DNA of 64,000 nucleotides from Mimachlamys varia (lineage: Eukaryota > Mollusca > Bivalvia > Pectinida > Pectinidae). The stretch is from NCBI GenBank assembly GCA_947623455.1, contig OX392538.1, positions 33,603,001-33,667,000 of the forward strand. Direction: 5' to 3'. The notes below the pieces were generated by a model that was not told where the DNA came from, did not search any database, and worked only from the letters and a program-made list of their open reading frames with translations. Both the position numbers and the translations under genes were made by a program. This document shows, piece after piece, positions 12,001-21,860 of this stretch (its first letter is position 1; every line of letters starts with the position of its first letter).

Positions 12001-15000
12001 CATTAACTTATCAGTTTTTACCTGACATTAATTTACCTGTGTTTTATCTGACAATAACTTACCTGTGTTTTAATACCTGACATTAACTTACCTTTGTTTA
12101 TCTGACATTAACTTACCTGTGTTTACCTGACATTAAGTTACCTGTGTTTACCTGACATTATGTTACCTGTGTTTACCTGACATTAAGTTACCTGTGTTTA
12201 CCTGACATTAATTAACATGTGTTTACCTGACATTAGCTTATCTGTGTTTACCTGACATAAGTTACCTGTGTTTACCTGACATTAATTTACCCAAGTTTAC
12301 CTGACATTAACTTACCTTTGTTTACCTGACATTAAGTTACCTGTGTTTACCTGACATTAAGTTACCTGTGTTTACCTGACATAAGTTACCTGTGTTTACC
12401 TGACATTAATTTACCCAAGTTTACCTGACATTATCTTACCTTTGTTTACCTGACATTAAGTTACCTGTGTTTACCTGACATTAACTTACATTAAGTTACC
12501 TGTGTTTACCTGACATTAACTTACCTGTGTTTACCCGACATTAATTAACTTACCTTTTTTTATCCTGACATTAAGTTACCTGTGTTTACCCGACATTAAT
12601 TAACATGTGTTTACCTGACATTAGCTTACCTGTGTTTACCTGACATTAGTTTACCTGTATTTACCTGACAAGAACTTACCTGTGTTTTACCTGACAATAA
12701 ATTACCTGTGTTTTAATACCTGACATTAACTTACCTTTTTTTACCTGACATTAAGTTACCTGTGTTTACCCGACATTAATTAACATGTGTTTACCTGACA
12801 TTAGCTTACCTGTGTTTACTTGACATTAGTTTACCTGTATTTACCTGACATAAGTTACCTGTGTTTACCTGACATTAATTTACCCAAGTTTACCTGACAT
12901 TATCTTACCTTTGTTTACCTGACATTAAGTTACCTGTGTTTACCTGACATTAACTTACATTAAGTTACCTGTGTTTACCTGACATTAACTTACCTGTGTT
13001 TACCCGACATTAATTAACTTACCTTTTTTTACCTGACATTAAGTTACCTGTGTTTACCCGACATTAATTAACATGTGTTTACCTGACATTAGCTTACCTG
13101 TGTTTACCTGACATTAGTTTACCTGTATTTACCTGACAAGAACTTACCTGTGTTTTACCTGACAATAAATTACCTGTGTTTTAATACCTGACATTAACTT
13201 ACCTTTTTTTACCTGACATTAAGTTACCTGTGTTTACCCGACATTAATTAACATGTGTTTACCTGACATTAGCTTACCTGTGTTTACTTGACATTAGTTT
13301 ACCTGTATTTACCTGACAATAACTTACCTGTGTTTTACCTGACAATAACTTACCTGTGTTTTAATACCTGACATTAACTTACCTGTGTTTACCCGACATT
13401 AATTAACATGTGTTTACCTGACATTAGCTTACCTGTGTTTACCTGACATTAGTTTACCTGTATTTACCTGACAATAACTTACCTGTGTTTACCTGACATT
13501 AGCTTACCTGTGTTTACCTGACATTAATTTACCCAAGTTTACCTGACATTAACTTACCTGAGTTTGGAAGACTTTCATATGCTCATCCTTCTCCTCTAAC
13601 ATCAGTCTGTAGTTCTCCTCCAAGTCACGCTTAGCCATCACATCTAACTGAATCTGTTCCTTCAGTTCAGAGATCCTTCTGAACGCCCGATCCTGAGTTT
13701 GAGTCAATGTGTTCTGAAAAATACAAAAATCATTATTATACACATGTCCATCCACATACAAAACTGTGTTTTTAGAGATACATCATTTTCCTTTCGAATT
13801 TCTTATATATTCCACCACAAATTCTAATTTCTGACAAATCTTTCCATTTCTCTTGCTAATTCAAATCTTGTAAAATCATTTGAAGCGTAATCATGTAAAT
13901 CAATGAATTTTAAGTATTATAAGATCCTAAAACTCTAATGCCACCCAAGTTAGTGTCTTTTAAAATCATCTAAAATGGTTTTTCTGTTGATGTCGGTGAT
14001 TCAAGAAAGAACTAAAATTGGAAAATATTTGCAACGGACATGTTTAGGGCTGCATGTATACATCCCTAGAGGTTTGACTTTTTGAAAATGTTTATTGATC
14101 ATTTTGTTTTAAATTACTACCTTTTTGGTGTACATGTTTAACTCATTCACACCTGAAATTTCACAATGGACTTTTCAAACCTTTGAATCAAAGAGATCAA
14201 ATCTGTCTTCAGGGGGTCAATGAATTAAAATAAACAGTCCAGAGATTTTGTTTGCCCACTTTTACAGCCGTTATAAGGCTGTTTCCCAAAGTCAAAATTT
14301 GTGTTATTTTCCCAAAATGAAGCAAAATTCAAGTGTATTTTCCCAATTTCTCTGAAAATCCTACTTTATATTCCTAATTCAATAAGGCACAGGCTGCAAT
14401 AAAATCTAGGTACCAAAAACACTGCTGTCAACTCATATGGATTATTTCATACCCTCCATAGTTGTTTGATTGTATGAAAACAATATATCTATTAAACTCA
14501 CTTTAAAATTATTTAAAGGAAATCTATGTTTTTTTTTTACCTTTAGTTTGTCTCTTTCTTGGGCCAAATCTTTGTATATATTGGCAAGCTGTAAAAAAAA
14601 AAGACAAACAAGCATTATGATGATCCATCAGTCAAATATATTGAAAACAAGTATCAGGACAAATAAAAAATTATGTTTGTTTCCAGATGTCCCATCTATT
14701 GGATTTTTTCCCAATCCACTTTGAACTTTATTTTGAAAATTTTGCGAATGTTCAAGCACTATTAGGTCAAATCACTCTATAAGAAAACATTAAAAAAATT
14801 GAAAAAAAAAAATTTAAAAAAAAAAAAAATTTTACTGACCATTCTTCTTATGCAATTTTTTAAGGTATGTCACTAAAAAAGAATGAGTTTTGCAAGTGAC
14901 TTGAACTTTTTTGCACACCTGCACCCAGTATTGCTATATCATAAAACATTTCCGCTTTTTTGACACACCATTATGACAGATTAATTCGGTGGATTAAAAC

Positions 15001-18000
15001 TTACCTCCATAAATTTACTTTTATACTTGACAGACCGACGTTCAAACTTGCGGACAACCATGTAAAGGTCCTCCTTGGAGTACCCATCCAAGTTGGACGT
15101 TTCTTCGACCTCGCTCTCAATGTCGGACGGTAACTGGTAATAGTGCTGAGATGTGATGTTAGTGTTGAAAAACGAACTATCGCTAGTTACTGAACTTATC
15201 GATGAGGTACGAGAACGTGACATCCTGGGAGTGTCGTCGTTTCCCGGCAGCGACGACAAGGCAGAGGTGAACTGAAACGAAAGAGACAGACGATTAGTTG
15301 TGGATTGTTAATGACAAGAAAATTATCATATTTGTATAGACTAGAAAGAAATTATGTATTACTTATTTTTTAATAAGCAATATTCACAGGTATTTGTGAA
15401 TCCAGTCAGATTTCTACATTTTGTATGTGTAAAAGGCTTTTTTATTCACAAGAAGTTTTGATTCCTGTTTCCTGAAAAGGTTTTTAAACAGCTTTTTATG
15501 TTAAATGGCTTTTTATTCTATTTTTTTAGCTGAGTCAAACATTGGTAAATGTATATTATTTTTCACAATAAAAATATAAGAATTCCATTTCAAAGCAAAG
15601 TCTACGTCCTTTTTTAAATATTTATTTAGAGTTATTTTCCTTCCTTATAGAAGGTAAGGAAAGTCAGGAAACAGATCTAGAATGGATGCTTTTTTTCTGC
15701 AAAGTCGCATCCCTTAAACCATCTCTCATTTTAATGTCATGCATTTGTACATTGTAATTTGTATTTTTAATCAAACTTTTAAAATGGTGAAGTATTTTAA
15801 TGCTTCTCCTACATCAGTGGAATTATCCGGGGTATCCTGCAGTGGAATGTCGACGAGTTGTCCCACCGCTGGGTTACCAGGTGTGGCCCCCATAGACATG
15901 TCAGGTGATGCCACCTGGTGGGAGTTGTTGACATTCTCCGGTTTCTTTGGTGTGCTTTTGGCTATGGGCTGTGGACTCTGTGACAGATCCTCCTGCAATG
16001 ACAGATGTTGTACACATACTGTAAAAAGTGATAATTTTCGTGTGGAATTTTTCCCTTAGTCAGCCTCCAAACTGTTCGCAGCATGGAAATTTTCGTCCTG
16101 TCAGTCATGCTTTTTTGCACTGTGTACCTAAAATACTATTATACACTGACTGTAGAGTTTGAGAGTATAGTAAAATATAATCCCAGATTGATATATCAAG
16201 GGAGATTTAATGCCAGAGAATAAGCAAAAAATTCCACACCACGAACAATTCCACTTTTACAGTAAACAATACTAAAGTACTTAAGAGATTGATTCAATGA
16301 TTGGAAGTTAGTAACTGTTTTTTAAATGGAGAAAAGGTGCAGATGTTAAGGCACACGAAACTGCTGACTGGAAGGTTGGTTAGCACTGCAGGCTCGAGCC
16401 AGAGATCTAGAAAGCGTGAGAAGGGGCATAAATGACATCTTCAGGATTTTTCCTGACGCGCAAAAAACCTGCACTTTAACTCCTAAACATGTCAAAGTTG
16501 ATAAAGTGTTACTTATATATATTGTGTGTGATGGGAGTCCCAGGACTCCTAAAATTATTAAATTTGAGGGTCCCAGGGAAAACCCTGCATCTTTAACTTC
16601 TATTTCTCGCTATTCATCAAAGACCAGATAAGCGTTTTGATATAGTGATTGTGTGACTGTAATAATTATATTGTATACAGTACTGTAAAGCTATTGTGGT
16701 AAAATTATGTTGGCAGTGTTAGGCTCTGGAGTTTAACGCCCAGACTTTTGGCTCAATGGTTTTAACAAACAACTACCAAGCAGGAGTCCCGGGTTCGAAT
16801 CCCGGGTTCGAATCCCAGGTTCGAATCCCGGTCCAGCTGCAACACTAGCTATATATACTTCAATTAATAAACACGGCAATAATAAGTTAATAACATGAAC
16901 ACAAGGAAACTAAATTGTAGGAGTTAATTTATTTTAACAGGCTAATAAAAGTGTTCAAAACTTAATTGTAAGTGACCAAAATGTTCTATAACACAAATTT
17001 CATCCAAAAACAGTTTGACTTGCAATCAGGATGAGGGCCCCAGGCATTTGGCAGATTGTTTGTCAGTTCTGGTGAAAGTTTTGACCAAGGACCACGTCAA
17101 GACTTACAGACCCATTTCCTATAATAAAACAGGTGTAACTCTTTCTTTTAGTCTATATCTTTTTATCAAGTTTGTTTCATCAAGCTCCATGTTTCAGCTT
17201 CTTTAATATAAGCAGCATGTATTTATCCCACAGGCTCGTGTTTTACAGAGTTACAAATTAAACTAGCCTTTTCAGTATTAATATTCCAATAATATGATCA
17301 CCAGTAGTAAAATTTATATGGTACTTATAGTCCTGTGAAAATGTGACTATATACAGTCCTGTGGGCTTCGACCTCAACTGAGTCACTAATATTTAGTGAT
17401 GAACTACAGATCGTGAAGCAAACAGGGGGCTGGTGCAGAAGGGGGGGGGGGGGGTATGTGGAGGGGGGGGGGTGTCTTCCTTGGAAAAAAAATTAATATC
17501 TTAATGCTCTTAAATGACTTCTGGTGTATCCTGAGAGCTAAATATTATCACATCCTCTCCTTGAATAAGTTATAGCTATAGATTAGAATACAAAAAACGA
17601 AATGACATCAAGTATAACAGCATAATGCTTTGCGAGCTCATTTGCTACTGTGATCATGTCATACAGATCATGGTAATGGTTTCCCTGATCATTGTGGTCA
17701 CTGCATGGGCACCAGGCTTTGTGTTGTGGATATCAGCCTGGAAATTAATTAAACTGGCCAATAATTAACAGAACTAGCTGTTCTTATTCTGTCCCCTTTC
17801 TTAAAGATAAGCATGTTTCTTTGAAGCTTGTAGCTGCAGTAATAGAACAGGGGAAACAACATTCCTGTTGAAAGCCCCAACCAGGAATCGAACCTGGGTT
17901 TTAGATGTGATAATTAAAATTAATTTACAGCTCTACCAACTGAGCCAAAGAACATGCACCATCAGCTGAGTTATCAAGACTTAAATGCAACTTAATTGTT

Positions 18001-20123
18001 ACACTATGTACAAGCCACCATACCGATCGACTCACTCCTTTTATTACATTTTTGCCTGTGAAATATAGAAAATTATCAAACTGATAAAACTTATATTTTC
18101 ATTGCTTGCTGTGATGAGCAGTGAAAATATAAGATTTTGCAGTGAAAATGTAAGATTTTGCAGTGAAAATATAAGGCTTTTTCAGTGTAACGTGAAAAGT
18201 GACCTGCCAATAAGAAACTACCCGGGGTCATTATTCTTCATTGCAAAACTTACCCGGGGTCGTTATTTTACAGTAGAAATCTTACTCTGCCTTCTGTAGA
18301 AAAATGACCCCACTCGATATTCTGTAATTCGTCCCCGTGAGAAAGTGACCCACCGTAGATTTCAACGGTGGGTAGTTTTAAACTGGGTATTTTTTTACGT
18401 TACACCGGAACTTTTGTATGAGTTGTTCCCCTTGATCAAATCGAACATGACATTGGGGGCTCGGTATTTTGTTGTCGTCTGCTAGAACTTGTCTTAGTTG
18501 TCTATTGTCGAAAGATGGTCTTGAAGCAATGACACCAATAGTAAATATTGATGAGAAACTGTTGCAGGATTTAACATGTTATGAATTGGAAGATGAGAAT
18601 GGTTCAACTTTTCCGATCAGCTTATCCCAATCAGCTGTGTACTGGACACGATCGGTTATAATTTCGACGGATTAGGAGCTAGCCTACCAGTTGTAAAGAT
18701 ACTTTCCAGTAGGCAAGTAAAGAAAACAAATCATTAAAAGTATCTTAATTCCTCTTCCGAAATGTAATAAAAAGAAAATTCAATGGTTTGCCGTTTAATA
18801 ACTTGTATGGCAGATTTTCTTTATATTTTCACTCGTGCTACGCACTCGTGAAAATAGAAAAAAAATCTGCCATACTCGTGAAATATAATTGATATTAAAC
18901 GGCAAACCATTGAATATCCTCTATTACACTATACTCTCCCTGTTTTTCTTGAAATTTCCTGAATCTCAAAATACCACCACCATGGGATTCAGTTGGGCGA
19001 CAATTTACGTAATAAATAGAACAGGGAAAAAGACAATCCTGTTGAGTTCCCCAACCAGGAATCGAACCCAAGTCTGTGGTGTACATGTAATATATCTTTG
19101 ACACGACCATGGCCACCTGAGTCGAAGAAACATGCTCCGTCAGCTGACAGACACTGCGAACATGTTCACTATACATCAGGGTTCTCATTAAAAGCCAGTG
19201 TCCGGCAAAAGTAGCCTGTTATTAACCAACTCTGAACCAGCTATTTTTCAGAATTTTATATATGCCAACATTACCGAATGTGAAAATTAAACCGGCCATT
19301 CTTAGTGAGAACACTGTACATGTGTAAAAGATGTGCATTGATTAGGTTGCCTTACAAGCATGAGCTGCAGGGAATTTCCCTTTAGCTCAGTCGGTAGAGC
19401 ATCGGGCTGGAGAGCCATGGGTTCAAACCCTAGCAACGGCACTATCTTTATTGCTTTTCCTCATCCTATTCCTGAAGGTTTGGGTTTTTTTTCACATATT
19501 ACTGTTGTATAGATCATCTTTGTACATCAATATTTCCTAGTGTTTGTTCATTTTTCACATAAAAGTGGCTATCACCCTATGAAACAATATGAAGTGTAAT
19601 TGTGATGAAAAAAAAATTATAGCCACGAGCACGAATTCGAAACATTCATTTGCAAATAAAGCATAGATCAATGTGCTCTAGACCATCAAAAACAAATGAG
19701 AATATTAATGTTTTCGCCTTCAAAATCTGCAAGATCGAAACTGGTATAATTTTGTAGATCATGAATTATTTAAGAAATTCGGCCAACTTCGGACTCGAGG
19801 AACGGCCAGCAAACTATCATTATCAGATACATATTCCGGTAAATAAGTAAATATATGGACATATAATCAAAGCAACCTTTCGATGTCCAAAGAGAAACAT
19901 TAATTATATTGTAAGATACACGCATGACACGAAGACAAAAATAGATGAAACGCCGATAGTGAAAGTTGGGGGGGGGGGGCAATGTCAACACATCAACACC
20001 TGTTGCAAACCCAGGATCGATACAACTCGATTCTATTGTTACCTTTGAAGCAGTACCCAGGGCTCCCTTCAGAGGCGTCTGAGCGACCCCCTGCTCAATC
20101 TTGTCTCGTAATTTCTTGAACAT
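1..20123 (-). CDS. GOLGA4: Golgin subfamily A member 4 (golgin-245)-like, N-terminal 12 coding exons, partial
   Basis: Long coiled-coil tether of the trans-Golgi network that captures endosome-derived vesicles. Coding exons in transcript order: 20123-20043, 15992-15813, 15271-15005, 14588-14541, 13713-13558, 11817-11668, 10143-10003, 7111-6877, 6035-5857, 4631-4512, 3846-3667, 1086-1 (open at the window edge). All have AG acceptors and GT donors, and the phases join to 941 uninterrupted codons. The start MFKKLRDKIEQG matches the conserved N-terminal vesicle-capture motif of golgin-245/golgin-97. A Ser/Arg-rich segment (SRTSSISS, exon 3), the acidic SDIESEVEE stretch, and exon 5 (RRISELKEQIQL, EEKDEHMKVFQTQ) closely follow vertebrate GOLGA4, and the 16-codon exon 4 has the same length as the matching human segment. 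From exon 7 onward the protein is heptad-rich Glu/Lys/Gln coiled coil. The C-terminal GRIP domain lies outside the window. Weak points are the donors of exons 7 (GTCTGT) and 10 (GTCGGC) and the 3' edge of exon 2 (GTAGGA). Confidence 0.9.
1981..3514. mobile_element. TTAA-flanked MITE, GGCCC family copy 1 (split by a nested insertion)
   Basis: TTAA at 1977-1980 and 3515-3518 flank ends related to AGGCCCAATATACGTAACTT. The two halves (about 1981-2271 and 3422-3514) align with the uninterrupted copy at 7216-7589. A 1.1-kb TA-flanked element sits between them. The TTAA duplication suggests piggyBac-type mobilisation. It lies in the golgin intron between exons 11 and 12. Confidence 0.75.
2274..3419. 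mobile_element. Non-autonomous pogo/Tigger-like element, 1146 bp, nested
   Basis: The ends are CAGTAAACTCCACTTAATGT and, in reverse complement, CAGTAGACTCCGCTTAATAT. They are flanked by TA (2272-2273 and 3420-3421). CAGT ends with TA target duplications are typical of the Tc1/mariner-pogo superfamily. Several internal copies of a GGTTAATATCAC-type motif occur near both ends. I see no transposase reading frame. It interrupts the host MITE exactly where copy 2 reads straight through. Confidence 0.7.
4255..4490. repeat. Three tandem copies of a ~72-bp unit with an internal hairpin
   Basis: Units begin AAGAGAATTTGGGAAACAT at 4261, 4333 and 4426. Units 1 and 2 are nearly identical, while unit 3 is diverged and preceded by ~20 inserted bases. 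Each contains the inverted repeat CACTATTTT...AAAATAGTG. The array lies about 20 bp downstream, in transcript sense, of the donor of golgin exon 10. Confidence 0.85.
4948..5108 (-). mobile_element. tRNA-derived SINE fragment, minus orientation
   Basis: Read on the minus strand it starts with an A-box-like GGCTGAGTGGTTAGG, then a B-box-like GAGTTCAAATCCC, followed by a conserved core (TTTCTCCGGGTACTCCTGC and TTTCCTCCACCTCC). The same head and core occur in fuller form at 55866-56094 and truncated at 57394-57470. The layout is that of core-domain SINEs common in invertebrates. It lies in a golgin intron. Confidence 0.75.
5568..5650. mobile_element. ~85-bp palindromic MITE, copy 1
   Basis: Ends CTCATTTACCCCTGAA and, reversed, CTCATTCGCCCCTGAA, with a central GGTTGGAATAGTTC. 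The TTAA flanks have decayed on the left (TTGAA). It belongs to the seven-copy family whose best members are at 14142-14224 and 39525-39607. Confidence 0.7.
6250..6612. repeat. Dispersed repeat related to 37325-37722
   Basis: It shares with the other copy the blocks GATCTGACAACATCCCA (inverted at the other locus), ACCTTTGTCGCCTC and GTCATTTCGTCA, and an AAGGATCT-type end. This suggests a degraded inverted-repeat DNA element. No coding sequence is seen. It lies in the golgin intron between exons 8 and 9. Confidence 0.45.
7216..7589. mobile_element. TTAA-flanked MITE, GGCCC family copy 2 (intact, 374 bp)
   Basis: TTAA at 7212-7215 and 7590-7593. The inverted ends are AGGCCCAATATACGTAACTT and AGGCCCAATATATGTAACTT. 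This is the cleanest copy of the family (others at 1981, 41400 and ~52880). No open frame. The TTAA target duplication is the piggyBac hallmark; the superfamily assignment is inference. Confidence 0.8.
7732..9772. mobile_element. 2.0-kb TTAA-flanked element carrying a 43-bp minisatellite
   Basis: TTAA at 7728-7731 and 9773-9776 flank perfect 15-bp terminal inverted repeats, CTCTTTCCGTACCGT. The left ~460 bp is unique sequence with no recognised protein. The rest is a 43-bp minisatellite that runs directly into the right terminal repeat, the last monomer ending GACAACGGTACGG. It is probably a non-autonomous piggyBac-type element. It lies in the golgin intron between exons 7 and 8. Confidence 0.75.
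8193..9762 (+). repeat. 43-bp minisatellite, about 37 monomers
   Basis: GTCGTCTGTATACGACAACG recurs every 43 bp from 8193 to 9741, 36 full periods plus a partial. Each monomer carries a 7-bp-stem hairpin, TTGTCGTCTGTATACGACAA, then GGGGAGGAGAYGTCACGTTTK. Variation is concentrated at Y (C/T) and at T/G in the T-run. The C variant contains GACGTCACG, a CRE-like sequence. Because 43 mod 3 is 1 and the monomer has no plus-strand stop, all three forward frames stay open; this is a consequence of the repeat and not evidence of coding. Confidence 0.97.
9861..9936. mobile_element. ~85-bp palindromic MITE, copy 2
   Basis: TTAA precedes CTCATTCACCCCTGAA. The right end reversed is CTCTTTCACCCCTGAA. It sits less than 100 bp from the right end of the minisatellite-bearing element, so two TTAA-type insertions are adjacent here. 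Confidence 0.75.
10300..10600 (+). repeat. Dispersed repeat, copy shared with 33836-34125
   Basis: About 300 bp nearly colinear with 33836-34125, including TTTTGGCCCCTAGCATCACT, GTCCTAGGAGGAC and TGTATGATGCAGTTTAATTC. A partial third copy (GGCATACTG...GGTGCAGCATATGTG) is at 33680-33735. The origin is not recognised; a retrotransposon 3' tail is possible. One copy is in a golgin intron and the other in an intron of the VOPP1-like gene. Confidence 0.7.
11961..13557 (-). repeat. ~25-bp tandem array of 5' splice-site-like sequences abutting golgin exon 5
   Basis: The unit on the plus strand is ACTTACCTGTGTTTACCTGACATTA with variants (positions 1-10 and 11-19 each contain a TTACCTG). On the transcribed strand each unit therefore carries two CAG|GTAA sequences, many of them CAG|GTAAGT, CAG|GTAAGC or CAG|GTAAAC. 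About 64 units fill 1.6 kb at the 5' end of the intron between exons 5 and 6. The array runs without a gap into the exon 5 boundary at 13558, whose own donor CAG|GTAAGT is the terminal repeat. A block beginning ACTTACATTAAGTTACC recurs 469 bp apart (about 12481 and 12950), showing a larger internal duplication. Confidence 0.95.
14142..14224. mobile_element. ~85-bp palindromic MITE, copy 3 (with TTAA duplication)
   Basis: TTAA at 14138-14141 and 14225-14228 flank CTCATTCACACCTGAA and a diverged right end (reversed: TTCATTGACCCCCTGAA). This is the clearest target duplication in the family. Confidence 0.75.
16745..16835 (+). mobile_element. tRNA-like sequence with a triplicated B box
   Basis: TTTTGGCTCAATGG resembles an A box. 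About 45 bp downstream, GGTTCGAATCCC, a near-perfect Pol III B box, is repeated three times at a 13-bp period (starting 16791, 16804 and 16817). No closed acceptor stem or CCA-adjacent pairing is evident, so a SINE head or tRNA pseudogene is more likely than a working tRNA. It lies in golgin intron 1. Confidence 0.6.
17440..17473 (+). repeat. Poly-G tracts
   Basis: Two uninterrupted G runs, separated by TATGTGGA. Similar runs recur at 19968, 27212, 30006, 44450 and 47503, with C runs at 5813 and 46330. Confidence 0.9.
17870..18030 (-). mobile_element. tRNA-derived SINE, minus orientation
   Basis: On the minus strand: GGCTCAGTTGGTAGAGC (A box), then GGTTCGATTCCTGGTTGGGG (B box). A body related to the copies at 18930-19170 and 62405-62530 follows, sharing the CAGCTGA block next to the head. 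An AT-rich insertion separates the two boxes. It lies in golgin intron 1. Confidence 0.65.
18185..18405. mobile_element. MITE with GTGTAACGT inverted ends
   Basis: GTGTAACGTGAAAA at the left and the inverted TTTTTTACGTTACAC at the right bound ~220 bp containing two ACCCGGGGTC blocks and the short hairpin CCACCGT...ACGGTGG. No coding frame. Confidence 0.55.
18778..18914. mobile_element. Long near-perfect hairpin (foldback MITE)
   Basis: Left arm TTCAATGGTTTGCCGTTTAA pairs with right arm TTAAACGGCAAACCATTGAA. An inner pair, GGCAGATTTT / AAAATCTGCC, closes around CACTCGTGCTACGCACTCGTG-type sequence (shown here as 21 bases counted from 18830). The whole 137 bp folds back on itself. It lies in golgin intron 1. 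Confidence 0.8.
18930..19170 (-). mobile_element. tRNA-derived SINE, minus orientation, degraded head
   Basis: Minus-strand TGGGTTCGATTCCTGGTTGG (B box) is followed by TCCCTGTTC and the body TGAATCCCATGGTGGTGG, which also occurs at 62600-62680. The A-box region is diverged (GACTCAGGTGGCC). Confidence 0.6.
19376..19443 (+). mobile_element. tRNA-like Pol III head
   Basis: TTTAGCTCAGTCGGTAGAGC (A box and D arm) and GGTTCAAACCC (B box and T arm) are spaced as in a tRNA. The anticodon arm pairs poorly and no 7-bp acceptor stem is found, so I call it a SINE head or tRNA pseudogene. Confidence 0.5.
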
Positions 20124-20839
20124 AACTGCAATGTTTTGGTTGCAAGTTCTACATCCCTCTGGCTTTCATTTCTTCTGTCATGCGCATGTTCGCCTCGGAC
20201 ACGTTTGCTAATCTTGGTCTTCGAGATGTTTGAAATGTGACACGTTGCCGGGAATTTTTAAATGGGAATGACCACAGGGGCTTGAGGATCAATTCTATTT
20301 TAAGAAGCAACCTATACATTGAAGTTAATACTTTGAAATCCTTCATAGACATTTCCTACTTTGAAAGGAGAAGCACAAACAGGAACGAACGAACGAATCT
20401 ATTGATCTAAACCCCTAAATTGTATAAGAGCATTCATTTAACATTCGTTTGGGACAGTAAAAGCTGTTCAAATTCTCAGGTCCCTGTGTTGCGAAAAAAA
20501 ACTTCTGTTATCAATCACTGTCCAATCCGAATATATTATCAGAGACGTACGTTTGGCTTTATATGTCTCTGATATAATCAACTTGTTCATTACCACTCAA
20601 ACATATCTATAGCTGGAATGTACATATACGAATTATGGCTCAAAATGTGTATTTATGCTAATATTTAAACATACATCCCATAGTCAATAAAATAACGATT
20701 TTTTTTTATTTTAATTTTGAATCGTCTATTTTTTGTGCATGTAAGCGCAGTAGAGTTATATCAATCTGCAGCCAAATGTCTAAGTGATGCTGCATATCTT
20801 TATTTTATTTTTTTAAAGTAAATTGATAATGCTTGCGGA

Positions 20840-21118
20840 TAATGAAAATAGGCCTAATAACCAAATTTCGGCTTGATATATCAAGGGGTTAAATTTCATA
20901 AACAAATCGACTTTCAGACACTGAAAACTCTTAAATTTAACCGCTTGACGTATCAAGCTGAAATTTAGCTATTATTTTCATTATGGTATTAGAAAATTAA
21001 TAACATAAAAAGAAAATTTGAAACTTTTTGTTTTATATTTTTTTGTAATTATTCATGCATATTTCGCTATATTATCTATATATAGATGGTCATTTTCCTG
21101 GCCACAAGTGCTGTGTTT
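20840..21118. mobile_element. Foldback MITE (CACAGGCACTTGTGGCC family), left arm truncated
   Basis: Contains the hairpin arms GGCTTGATATATCAAG... and TTGACGTATCAAGCTGAAAT, then the conserved right end ATTTCGCTATATTATC... and CCTGGCCACAAGTGC. It shares structure with 27560-27957 and 59368-59735. Confidence 0.7.
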
Positions 21119-21860
21119 GTGTACACAAACGTGAAATAAGTCCGACGATGCTCCAGACTAATATGGTGTAAGTAACTGTGGTATTGTAAAAACAAAATAG
21201 CTTAGTTTAGTTTAAATCAATTTTATTGTAACAGAAGACGAGACAAATGGATTGGACAAAAGTAATTACAACTTACTGACGTCATTTCCATGACAAATAA
21301 ATTCATATTTACAGAGTTAATATGTCACGAAATAGCCTAAATATATTTATATATAATTTCTATAGCAAAACAAAACAATACTAAATGTACAGAGAGAGGA
21401 ATAGCAAAAGAAGTTAAGAACGGACTAAGGACACCAACGTATATTTTGATCTGTTTCGTATAAAAGTTTAATTAGGACGTGTGTGTGGCTTTCCCAATCG
21501 AGTCGGCGTAAGTACAAACCTTATCAACACACACATATATAGCCTTCTACTTTTTTAATGTTAAAATAGCTTGATGTAGCCGGAGTTCCTGGCTTCAAGA
21601 CTGTCACTGCGAAAAGTTGATAGATAAAACTTGAGAAGAAGTTAAATATATCGTTATGCTTGACATAACATCCATTAATTAAAGTGAATCATTACCATAG
21701 GAAATAGACGGTCGTGCGTCATAGAACTTTTGTAGCCCAAATCAATTCTAAAACAAAATGTTTAAAAACTACAAATGACAACACGTTCAAGCCATTCTTC
21801 TTTCCTTTTCCCAAACCAAGAAACATTATTTCTACACATATCTATAAGACCAGTCCACGG

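Noticed and set aside
8193..13557. CRISPR-like look of the 43-bp and 25-bp arrays
   Set aside because: There are no unique spacers, the monomers are contiguous, and the surrounding DNA is a spliced eukaryotic gene.
18469..18675. 68-codon plus-strand frame in golgin intron 1
   Set aside because: No homology recognised, surrounded by MITE sequence, and no matching exons.
19376..19443. Functional tRNA gene
   Set aside because: A and B boxes are present, but the anticodon arm and acceptor stem do not pair as required.
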